Positions 1 to 11,500 of a stretch of 64,000 nucleotides of DNA are shown piece after piece (positions within the stretch are counted from its first letter, which is position 1; each line of letters starts with the position of its first letter). A program made the position numbers and the translations under genes. The DNA comes from Toxoplasma gondii ME49 (Eukaryota; Apicomplexa; Conoidasida; Eucoccidiorida; Sarcocystidae), in contig NC_031472.1 of the NCBI RefSeq assembly GCF_000006565.2, forward strand, positions 2,226,227 to 2,290,226. Reading direction: 5' to 3'. The notes beneath the pieces were generated by a model. The model searched no databases, was not told where the DNA came from, and saw only the letters and a program-made list of their open reading frames with translations.

Positions 1-76
1 CTTTGCATGCCCGCTTGTCTGTTGCATGCAAACACCTTGGAAACTGCAGCTTCCAGGAGGAGCACCGAACGCTTAC

Positions 77-2156
77 TTGAGTAGGGGACGACTTCACAGA
101 AGAGGATGATGAGACACATGAAGATGCCTAGCCCTCTCGCGCGCTTGCAGAGGCTCCAGTAGACGTAGGGGGTCGAGACGCGCGTGACCTCGCCTATGGC
201 AAGTTCGAACGCCATGATGGGGAGGCAAACCAAGAGGAGGGCTGCTGTGTAGATGAAGAAGATCCAGCCTGCACATTCATACTTGAGAACTTCGGCCCAG
301 AGATCCTCCATCGACTGCGTGCTCACCAGGACAATCACGCACAGGATGTACAGACAGGCTTTCTGGCCCCAGTAGCCCCGGTTTCGCTGGCGGTCGAGCC
401 AGTTCACTGTGTCGGCGTCGAGCGTCCTGATCATGCGAGGGTACTCCAGAAGGTCGGAGAGCCTCGCGACCTCATCTGGGCTCCGCGATGCAATCGCAGG
501 GTTCTGCTCCGCCCACACAAAGTCTTGCGGAAGGACGTCCATCTGCGTCCCGCCAGACAACCGCGTCACGACCTCGTGGAGAGCCTGGAGGTGTGCTCGG
601 CTGTGGTTCGAAGCTGCGTAGCTCACACTTCGGTAGATAAATTCGCGTTCGAGTTCTCGGCGGGTCATCGCGCCTCCGTCTGGGAAGATTCCCGCCACGT
701 TCCGGTACAAGGGACCTGCGCGAAACTCGCCAATCGCCTGGCGATATAGCCCGCGCCGCGCCGCTTGGAAGAGCTCTGCAGGTGTCGCCAGAGTCCGCAG
801 GCTGCTGCCGACACTCGTCGAGGAAACCAGCACAGCTGCGGCGCTGCTTTGAGACTTCCAGCCACCCTGCCCTCGCGTGGGCCGCCGCCTGAGGCTGTCG
901 GAGGAGCGATCGCGCCCCCGGAGTAGGGCTCCGTCTGAGGCGTTCCGCCGCGGGTTTGGCATCCCCGGCACAACCGCTGGGAAGCTGTTGGAAGCCCCAA
1001 CGTCTGGGGCGTGGCTGTTGAGAGGCGGGGGCACATGATTCCCAGAGGCTGTGAGTCTCTTTGTGTCCAACTTCAGGAGCTCCGTATCGAGTGCAGGGAC
1101 AGGCGGGCGAGGATGGGGTTCCCTGGTGGACCACCGGAGGCGGCGGGGGGTCCCCTGAGTGTCCGAGCGCCCGCCATCGGTGCGGTAACCTGCAGAGAGG
1201 TCCTCCACCGTGTCTGCAGAGGATCGCTCAAGGAGTGTTTGTCGTTCACATGCGGCACCTGGTGCTCGGCCGCCGTCAGGAAACTTCTTCTCGGATGCTG
1301 CGTGAACAGTCAGCAGCGGGGATAGCGAACATACGCTTCGAAGACAGACGCCCGTATCCTTGGTCACGTGGCTAAAACCGTCGACAGATTCGTCCTTCGA
1401 AGAGGTCCATTCTGACAAGAAAGCTTTGGCACTTCCCGTCCCGAAGGAGTCTCTTCGGGATCGCGCCCCCATGCTGAGACGCACGACGCGAAGCCCCAAA
1501 CTGTTCAATCTCTCACTCGCATGCGAACATCCGGGCGTGACCGCGCGACCTCTGTCGGCGACACGCACCGCGACCCCTGCATCATCGAAGGCTTCCTCTT
1601 CGGAGTCTTCGTTTTCCCCTTTTTCGTCGTCCGCGTCCCCCTCTTCCACTGTGGTGTGCGACGGAGCCTGGCGCGAGTGCCAGGGAACGAGGGCAGAAAT
1701 CCAGAACCTTCGAGATTCTCCGTCGTCCGCGAGCGGAGGCTCGCGAGTTGAGTCACAAGGAAAGTTAAGGGAATGCGACGGGGGTGCAGCCGGGCTTAGA
1801 AGGGGAGAGACGAGCGGGCTAAACTGCGTGAGCGTGTCGGGCAAACTTGACGCGGGGTCGCCGCTCTGCTCGCCACCCTTTCCACTTCCATGGCAGAAGT
1901 GGCGGTGGCCTTGTCGTGAAGAAAACGAACGAAGAAGCAATTCTGCAGGCACGGATAGCTCCGTCTGGAACAGGTCTGCAAGGTCGGTGGTGCTCAGCGG
2001 CGGAATACTGGCATCCTGCGCCGCCGACTGGGACGTTGCTGAAACCTCAGTGAGCGGCGCAGACGAAACTCCTTCGAAGGCGCAGTCGGCGGGCGGCCGG
2101 CCGCGGATTTCCGAGTGCTCGGTCGTCAGCGAGGAGCACTCCCCTCGCCTGGACAT
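77..2156 (-). CDS. Sodium:neurotransmitter symporter (SNF/SLC6) family protein, 5' part, truncated by window edge
   Basis: One long open frame starts at the ATG at 2156, five codons after an in-frame TGA (2172-2174). It stays open for 693 residues to a likely donor (AA|GTAAGC, GT at 76-75); the rest of the gene lies off the left edge. About 590 N-terminal residues are low-complexity, rich in Ser, Pro and Arg, with an acidic patch near residues 180-200. From about residue 598 come hydrophobic helices matching the start of the SLC6 fold: TM1 (ACLYILCVIVLVSTQ), then EDLWAEVLKYECAGWIFFIY, LLLVCLPIMAFELAIGEVTR and GIFMCLIILFCEVV. The family is known for sodium-coupled uptake of amino acids or related solutes at membranes. 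The TM1 signature GN-x-WRFP is not recognisable here, so sodium coupling and substrate are open. The family call rests on the TM2 pattern LP-x-x-x-x-E-x-A-x-G and on spacing. Confidence 0.72.
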
Positions 2157-4932
2157 GTTGGATTGCGGGTGTCACGGCGGCGACCACACAGCGCGAGGAG
2201 TCATGCTGCTACACAAGGACAGAATGCGACGCTTGGTGGACGCAGGGTCGCGCAAGGCGATCCGTCGTTCCGATGTCGGCGAAAACTTAGCCGAAAAAAC
2301 GAGTCTGCAGGTGGACGGTGACACCCGCGATAGAACGACACAGGAACTGGACTGTCTGTACACCGCACAGGCGCCGCAGCGCAGCGGATTTTGAACCAGG
2401 CCGACGGAACCTCACAAACCACTGTCTTGACTAGTGGCAGGAAACGAAAAGTCAGCTGGGGCGGACAATAGAACATCGACGGGAGAATGGCGAATCCGCC
2501 TTCTTTTGTTTGATACTCGAATTTGAAGGCGTCCAGGAACTTGGTTTCGTAGCGTTCCCTATCCTTTGCCAGTTCGTGCGTTACTCTAGAAACAGTCGGG
2601 GGCGTGCGGGATTCGCGGTGTTCCCACTGCCACTTCGTCCCGAAACGGCCACCGTCCAGCTTGCCGTCCACAGAAGACTAGGGGAAAATGGTAAATGAAA
2701 CAAGGGGGTCCATTCGCGGCCGAGTTCCGAGATTCCTCAGAGCAAGTTCTTTACAACCAGCTCAAAAGGCGAAGATGAGCCGGAAGAGACGCCCGAGCCG
2801 ACGTGCGCATGTGTCTGCACAGCGACCTGTCTCGTGTGCCCCTCGCAGTTCGGCAACGTTACCTCTTCGATTCTCCAGTAATTTCCGTTTCCCTTTCGCG
2901 TTTCAGGCCAGTTCACACTCAACTAATTACAAAAATGCGAGGAAAGGGAGTGCCTGCGGGCTGTACCCCAGTCTCCCGGCTTCTTTCGGGGTCAAGTAGA
3001 CATGCGACACACAGTCGGAGACGGCACCTTACCCCCGGAGAGTCCCCGCAAGAGACGGATACCCACACTGCTTTTGAGTCGGGCAAAGAACCGCCAACGT
3101 GAAGTCGACGTACTAAGTTTCACTTAAAGAGTTCGAGAAACGCAAGAACTCTCGAGGTTCTCAGCATTTCACGGGGCAAAGCTGCACGACAAAAATCCAA
3201 TCATGCCGATGAGGTCCAGCCTGTAGTAGTGCAATTGCCGCCAGTCGCAGATCCAAGGACGCGGAGAATTTTTATCCGACACTACTCTAACAGGTGCTCG
3301 GATGCAACTTCGCTAAACAGAATAAAAGAGCTGCCAAAAAAGGTCAACTCATTTGTCATCTCAAGTTGTGAGCTAGCGCCTGCCCTTTGCACATGTCCAT
3401 TCTAGTCTCACCTCGGTGCGACTGAGACGCGGCTGGTGTGGCAGAGAGAACAGAATAAATGCGTGGTGTGCACATCACACCGTCCGGAGGTCAACAGCTG
3501 TTTCTTCGCAGTGGTCTTGATGCCAGGCAGCTAGAAGGGGCAATTTTCAAGATGTTGAGCAGGTTCGATTCCGGCGTGGCTAAGACAGAGAGAACAGCAG
3601 ACTGTCGGGAACCTTTTTGCTTAACAGGAGCTCGTCGCATGCCGTTTTAATACTTGCCTCCATCGCTTTTAGCGCCTGTTGGCCACACCAAGATAGCAGA
3701 CGCGATCCGCAGGACACCAATTCCGTTATCAAGTCTCTAGAAAGGCGACGCGTTAGGGACGTGCAGCGTGTCGGTCCTGCTCACGTTACTACCGGAACAG
3801 CAGCTACAGCGATATGAAGCTGAAAAAACTGTCGAGGACCTGAATAATCTATTTGCCTCTATTCTTCGAAATCTTTTTCCGCTGAGTCAAGGGATGTCAG
3901 GACCTCTGCATGTCTTGCGAGTGTTTACTTGTGTCACCATCTCCGTGTAATGTCCTGTTTTCTGACGGTTACGGTTAAGCGCAGGGATAGGGAGGCAGGT
4001 GTGCCTTAAGGAATCGGCCTTCAAAAAAACTACTAGACACGAACGAGCAAGGAGCGATGTACTTTGGAGACCTGCTAGCGTCCAGACTGAAGTCATTCTC
4101 GACACTCACGCCCAGAGGTGCAACGCAAGAAAAGCGCCATAGGGTTTTTCTGAAATGTCTTCTGTGCAAAAATCAATTTAGACGCGAATTCGCTTGCGAT
4201 ATCGATTGACGTGAAGTGATGATGCTTCGTTCAGCTAACAACCGACTCAAAGGTCAAGAAGAACTTCTACTTCCTGGCTGCCCTACGTATGTATTCAAAG
4301 TCGGACGGAGAAACCGTCTGCCGCCGCAGCGAATCATGTTGGCACCACAGACCGCACAGATTGAATCCATTGAATCAGGTGGACTCATTTCACAGCAAAC
4401 AACAGACAGATGCAGTTTCCCTTTCGGATGGTGGCTGTTCGCACTATGACAGCACGACGCGCTCGCAAGGGAAATCAAAGAGCAGGTTTGAGTCTGGCAA
4501 ACGAGTGTCACGAACGGACCGTCACTGGATTTGTTTATCTTCATGCCTAGTAAAGTACACCTGTCATGCTACACAAATGCTGCGCGCATCCAGATCTTCT
4601 TGTGCGCCTGTGGCTAGAAGTAAAGAGTCTTTCTGAAACGACACTCACGTTCCGCAGTGTTTAACAATTACTCTTACGTGCAGAGGGAAAGAAACGGAAA
4701 TTTGACCCGCAGCCGCACGTGGTTGAATCAGTCGCAACATAATACAGTTAGGAACATGAAGGTCTCTCAACACTACGAGCGGGGCAACGGCCTCGTACAA
4801 GGCAAGGCTAGCGACTACAGGTTTTCAGCGAGGGCTACGGTTAGTCACAATTTTCCTTTTGATCGTTTTTCGTTTGATCGGTTGATGTGAGATTCGATTT
4901 CCCTAATCGCACTTCTGCTGAGTTGCAAAGCA
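2157..4932. other. Gene gap between divergent genes
   Basis: This lies between the start of the minus-strand transporter and the plus-strand membrane-protein gene, so it probably holds both 5' ends and promoters. Only short scattered open frames are present. Composition is less GC-rich than in the neighbouring GCP locus. I see no RNA gene and no repeat array. Confidence 0.6.
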
Positions 4933-6165
4933 ATGGCTGAAACACCGCTGCCGAGTTCTGATGTCACTGCTGAAAATGCACCAGAATCGGTTCCGCCAGG
5001 TAGCACTGCCGACAGCGGCGTTTCCCCCGATGCTACGATTCAGGCTGCAGCCTCTGGCGAACCAGTAAGTCAAAAGGTCCGCTCAAAGATCCTGCGTACT
5101 CTTACCGAGAAGTAGACGCTCGGGAACTGAACTTTTGGTCCCATCTTTGATGTCTCTGTTCACTGGATCCAAGTTCGATTGTGTTTTTCATCACCGCCAT
5201 GTTTCCCGAAAGCAGGCATAGTGATGTTCAGCCTACATTTGTAAGCCAACCGGTTAGGTGGCTCGACTATGTCTCTCGAAGTTGATTACGTTTCAAACAC
5301 AGGGTGCTTGCTTGTTGAAGTACTCTTTGTCGGAGTTGTTCACGATTGGGGCAGACTATACCGTCGAAACCTCTTTCGTTTAGGCACAGTGCGTATGCTT
5401 TCCCAAACAGAACGCATTACACGGTAGAGTTTTGCGTTTTACAATAATTTCAAGGTGTTTCTTTCTGTTTCCCTCTTTTTCAGGCCCATAATGTCGGTTC
5501 AGCAGCACTGATTGAGCCTGGCAACCCTAGCAACTCTTCGCTCCGCTGGACCCTACGGGGAGTTCTGTTAAAGGTCATTTTCTGCATCTGTCTGGCAGCT
5601 CTCTTTGGGCTAATCTTCTCGGGTATCATCTTCATCTTCGACCTTCGTAAGCTTGTAGGGGGAGCGTCCGATGAGTCTCAGTTACATCTGACTATGCCAC
5701 CGTGTGATGCGTACTTTGTACTGCCGTTCAATCGATTCGTGAACTGGGGTAGCTACTGCTCGTTGAAGGTCGATCTCGTGCAGCCTCTGAGCTTCCAGCT
5801 TGCCAACATGTTCCTCTTGTAAGCGTTGTCCATCCCGCGTGTACTGTTTTTCCTGCCTGTCAGCTCAAAAAGATTCGAATGAAAGACGCCACCCGCTCTC
5901 CCATTTCGCTTTGCCGGCAGCGCCACCGCAGAGGCCAGAATCGGTTGCCTTCCTGCAGCCAGTTTACGCCGTTGACGACACGCTCCCCACTGTTACGATT
6001 TTCTTGGCACCGAACGCTTTCGATCCCATGGAGACACTGACGGACGATCCGGCGGACATGCTAAAGAAACCATCGAACAACGATTGGTTGGTGCCTCAGG
6101 CTCCAGCGTCAACAGGTGCCATTCGTCCAGCGATACCCCGCGACTCTGGTGACGAAAGGGTGTAA
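4933..6165 (+). CDS. Small single-pass membrane protein of unknown function, three exons
   Basis: Proposed exons are 4933-5064, 5484-5818 and 5934-6165, giving 232 residues. Donors are CCA|GTAAGT and CTT|GTAAGC; acceptors are TTTTCAG|GCC and a weaker GCAGAG|GCC. Exon 3 is in frame only with that second acceptor. Residues 1-65 are Ser/Pro/Thr/Ala-rich without a signal peptide. One strongly hydrophobic segment covers about residues 71-97 (VIFCICLAALFGLIFSGIIF), followed by a region with two cysteines and a proline-rich tail ending GDERV. This suggests a type II or tail-outside single-pass protein. No family was recognised. Third codon positions are less GC-biased than in the neighbouring large genes, which could mean a lineage-specific gene. 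Confidence 0.6.
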
Positions 6166-7753
6166 TTCTGGTGACTTGAAGCCCTGTACGATTCTGACGG
6201 CAAATTTGACGCGATGGGAACTCGCGCTATTTCGTTAGATGGTGAGTTTTCGTGGTGGTGAACTGTGTTAGGATTGCACTTTTTCTACCCGAAAAAACAG
6301 TGGCGTGTCGAGTGGGTTGGCGCAACAACTTGCTCAAGAAACATCGTGCGTAAATTCAGTTTGACGCTCTTTCGTTACCGACAAATGGTAGTCCTTCTTA
6401 CCTGTCACACCCCGCACATGCCGCTTCTTCCAAGCGTATGTGTGAAAGATCTTGAAGATCTGAACAAGTAGTTCAACTCGCGGTATATACGCCCCAGAAA
6501 ACGCTGATAAACAGTCCTGTCTCAGAGACTGACAAGCCACTCGGGGCCTAACGCCGACGTGATCCCGGCGAAGGGCAGTGCTCATCATGCAGGGGAATTC
6601 CGGACACGTTCGCGACAGAACTTTTTAGTTGAAGCAACCGTGGTATGTTCACTTTTCAACCCGGCAGCTCTGCGTTTCGTCCTGGAAACTCGGTTCGCCT
6701 TTGACGAGACGTCTGTCAATTCACAGACACACACCAGGAGATACGGCGCCACTGCTTTAGTGTGCAATCTCTTCCTTCTCTCGAGACCGGTCTTCGTGTT
6801 TGCATGGAAGCTGAAGACATCAGCAAAATGATGAGTCACTGGAGGACTCGAAACGAGTGCTTCTTGTAAACGCGCGCGTCCTTGCGGCATAGGATCGCGG
6901 TGGTCTCTACCAGAGTGACGGAAGTCACACTCTTCCTAAACGCACATGCCGCTGCTTGATCGTCAGTAAACGTGGAGTGGTGTTATGAACCAGTTGACTA
7001 GTATCCGATTATTTATGGGGAGAGGTCCAACAAACCAGCTGCCATTCGCTAAAATACTAATCCAGTTGAATACAATAGATTTTCGCCTCGAGGGCACCTG
7101 TAAGGCGCGACTCAAAAGACACCGGACTTGTGCGGCTTCATGGCAAATCTCGAAAATTCGAACGAACTCGATAAAGTCCTCTAGTTTGGCGGAGTGAGGC
7201 AAAAATCCCAGTGACTGACGAAGTCAGTCAAGAAAGGTCCCGAAAGACAGCCGGTGATGAAGCGCGGAAGCACGGAGATACTTCTGAGCACTAAACAGGA
7301 CTAAGTAAACCGTGCAGCATTGTGCGAGTGGAAACGCCTTAATTCAAAAGATGCTTCTGCTGGGTGACAAGAGTCCACGAATCAAATACAGGAAATGACT
7401 GTTCAGCCCCGACTGTTTCTCTTAGAGACAAATCTGTCCCCACAATGAAAGCACGACCTCGTCTCTCTGACAGCAGCCGCCCTGAGTAGTGGAAACTCAT
7501 AAACGCACCAAACGGAAGCCTCTGAAGAGCGATGTCTACACACCCGAATCCAGAAGCCGGCGAGAAAGCCGTACGCCGCCAAAACTCTTTCTGACACTCT
7601 TGAGAACTTCATTTGCCATGGGCGGTGACCCCTAACCTCCCCCGCGTCGCCACGGCCCCCCCCCCCTCGCCCCCCCCACACACATCCTTCCTGCACGCGC
7701 TTTTCGTTTAAGTCGACAAGAAACAGACGAAAAATGCCATGTCTCTTCGTGTG
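6166..7753. other. Convergent 3' region
   Basis: The membrane-protein gene and the GCP gene end towards each other here, so this should hold both 3' UTRs. A C-rich run lies at about 7655-7680. No convincing coding segment was found. Confidence 0.55.
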
Positions 7754-8540
7754 TTAAACCTCTCGCAGTCTTCTCTCCATATTTGCACCAGCCGCCTTTA
7801 ACGCGGCTTGCCTCGAGTAGAAGTGGTTGAAGTCGAGACGCAGAGCGAGGGCGTCGAGCAACTGCAGAGGCTCCAGCTTCTGTAGCGCAGCCATGAGTCC
7901 GTCGCATGCAGTTTGGAACAGGTTCTCGATTTTTAAGAGCTGCTTAGCTGCCACGAGACCTGCGGCGACACCTGCACGCTCGATTCCTCGTTTCGCCGCC
8001 AGAATCGCTTCTTCTTCTCGCTGGAACGTCTGATACATGTTGCCGTTCTCCGTCTTGTCAAAGGAGGCGAACGAGGCCCGGACAACGCTTGTCTCCTCTG
8101 CTGACACACCACGAATCGCACTCTGCATCTGACAGCGGCGGCGACACAAATCGCTCCATTTCTTCCTCTGCGGGGCCAGCAGGTCTCTCAGATGTCTCTC
8201 GTCTCTTTCGAGCTGCTCCTGCAGACCCCGTAGAGTCCACGACGCCCGAAGAACGTCCATCACGTGATGGTGCAGCGGGGCGAGGCGCGGAGACAGGAGA
8301 CACCTGAGCAAGACAGAGAAACAAGAACACTAACCATTGTACAAAGCGGTCTGTACTCCGTGTAAAGGGAGCCAGAATGCGTCACAAAAAAAAACGAATC
8401 GAAAGACAGAGCAGGTGGGACACCCGAAGCCCAGTGGTTACATACACGCGTACGCATGGACCGAGTCAAACACTACGCGATCTGCACTACATGCAGGCAT
8501 CCACACATACAAAAACATACAAATATGTGCATATATATGT

Positions 8541-8574
<34 letters not shown>

Positions 8575-11500
8575 GTATATATTTGCACGGCCACGTAAGG
8601 TGATTCGGGGGGAGACTAAGATGAAGACATGGAAAAGCGTTTGCATCGGTCATCGATGACTCGTGTTTTTGCGTAGTCTTCGTTTCTAATCTGGAAACGA
8701 CAGGAGCAACACACGCTGTGTGCACCACTGTGAACCGCAGTAGTGTATCCAAATGACAAAGGCACCCCTGAACGTTCTGGCAAAGCTTGGTGGACAGTGC
8801 CGATCCTCGTCTCGTTGACAGAAATCCCCGAAGGGGAAAGGGTCTGCGAACCTGGTGTGGATGGACGAAACGGTTTTTCGGTGGGCGGCGAAAAGCTCAA
8901 ACGCATCAGCTTCTTTCGCTCGACTCTCTGACGCTGACGTCCGCCCTGCGACGTCGTCCTGAACCTCTGGCCTCTCGGGTGTCTCGTCCCCACTGGCTTC
9001 CCCGACTCTCCGACGCTGGGGTGTACGTACACCCGGCGCCATCGCTGGGGTACGCGCCTTGGAGGGTCGAGGCGCGTTTTCTCTTCCTTCTTCGGAGTTG
9101 AGAACGACGGCATTCCACTGACGTTGGCGCAGAGTCGCATTCGAGGCCTCAGTGGCCGGCGGCACTGACTGCGGCGACGCGCCTCGCGAGATTCCTTCCG
9201 AGGGGCGCCGTACCCGCGGCGGGCCGAGAGCCGCCTCGACTGTGCGCTGCACGTACCTCGTGAGAGCGGTCCACTCCGCCTGCAACGCGTCAGTGATGAC
9301 GTAGCCGTGGAGGGCGTCTGTGACGAATTTCACTTTGACGGACAACAGCCACATGCGCGCGTACAGACCAGGAGGCAGAAGAAAGCCGTCGTCTCTCCAG
9401 CTGTCTGCAGAGGCGTCCTTGGCATCTCGGGACTCCCCCCGAAGCCCGGCTGACGCGTGGACATGCGACTCAGGGATAGGACTCGAGTGCACACCTCTTT
9501 CGTCGCTTTCTCCTCCGTCTCTCGACGCGCTGTTTCTCCTCGACTCCACGCCTCGCGGAGACACAGAGAAACCGAACCGCTCCTCGCCGTCTCGGAGAAA
9601 GACACGCGGCCGAAGCCGCCCTCGGCCTCTGCGTGCATCTGCGACTCGGTGCAGACGACTCAGCTGGAGCCAGACGTGGTGGATGCAGTGGAGCGAGAAG
9701 CTCAGCAGCGTGAGAAACTGGAAGATCCGGTTGTACATACACCCCGTGTCCTGTTCACAGAGAGACGGGAGGAGCGGAGATACGCGTAAAGGACAAGGAG
9801 AGATCCTCTGCAGAGAAGCGAATGGGGAGAAGCCAAGCATCCCGCGCATGCGTTCGAGTGGGAAGGACACACGCTGCACAGAAGTCATGACTTGTCACGA
9901 CAGCTACAAGGAGTCTTCCGTTCTGTCGCGCGTATCGGAGAACAACAAGACGCACTACAAAGTGGACGTGACGCTACCTTTCAGCTCTGTACGCTCCTAC
10001 ACGTTTTGCCAAGGCTCTTCATCGCATCTGGTTTCAGCGTTTCTTTCCTCGCGGCCTCACCGCATCGAAGAAGAGCGTGAGTGGAAATGGTGCATGCAGA
10101 ACGACCTCGACGTCCTTCAGAAGATCCTCCACGTTTCGTCCTCGGACCGCTTTCTCTCGGTTTCCCGAGGCGTCTGGACCGACATCCGCCCCCCCTGCTG
10201 CCGGCCTGCCTTCTGAGAGCCGAAACTCCACAGTCATTTTCGAGCGAAAACCGAGGCCTGCGTCGCTTGTCCCACTCCAGTCTCTGCTGCGTCCGTGGAG
10301 GCTAGAAGAAACTTCAAAAGGCGTCGCAGAGAGTCCAGACACAACGCCTCCGTCGGCCGAACAACGTCCAGACGCGGAGGAGCGGATGGGCCCCAGCGCC
10401 GAAGCAAACAGCGCGTTGATGCGTTCCGTGTACCGGGGAACGTGGATCGCTAGCGAACTCCCCATATGCCCGGTGTACGCATGCCGGGACTGCCGCCACC
10501 CGGGATCCGACGCGCTGCCTCCCGCAGCGGCTGCAGCGGAGAACGCGCCCTGCAACTTCTCCTTCTCCTTTTTCTGCAGCTCCGCGATGAGAGCGACTGC
10601 GAACTGTCCCATGGAGTCCGAAGCCCCGAACAGAATAAACTGAACATTCAAAACGAGGAACGAGACAGGACAAGAAAAAAGACGGAATGCAGATATGGCA
10701 CCAGATTCAGGATTGCCTCTCTTCGCCCCGAGACACGGACGCAGAGATCTCCTGAAATAATGAGCAGGGCCATACCGAGGACAACCCACAGGTATTCTCT
10801 GCATGCAGTACTGTGAATAGCTACGGACTATCAAACATGCTCATTTCCTGAGTTGACTGCGGTTTAATGCAATGGAGAGACAACGGAGTGGTTGCCTGCA
10901 TCTCGCATGCAGTTAGACGGATCCACGTTCGGTAATTTTACCGCGACTGGCACACAACACCAGATTCGATACCAGCATGTAAGACACGCATGAAAGAGGA
11001 GATCTGCAAACAACACACATAAAGACATTCATGTAATCACGCATGCAGATTTTTGAAAGCAGACATGCCCAGTGTCCTGCAGCAACTTGTGTCTCAACTT
11101 CGCGTCACGTAGTTCTTCCCTTCCTCGTCGTTTTTTCATGTTTTCAAGAACGAACTGCTCCCCCTCCGCTCCTACTTTTTTCACGGTGTCTAGCGCCCCG
11201 AGGAGATCGCAATGCTGTCGCCCCATGAAGGCGAGGAACGCGCGATTCGCAATTGCATGCTGTGTGGCGACGGCTTGGCCTATACAGATCCATATGCTTC
11301 GATTCAAGTTTCCTTGTTCTCCTCTTCTCTCCATCTCTGTCTGCCAATGTCCTGCCTCCCGAAGTCCTCTTCCCGCGTCTTCATATCTCCCCTCTTCGAG
11401 TTCCTCGTCTTGGAATCTCTCCTGGGAACTCTCTTGAGGTATCTCTTCGTTGCTCGACACACTGTCTCCGGCTCTGGGGCTCGAGGCCGCAGTCGTCGTC

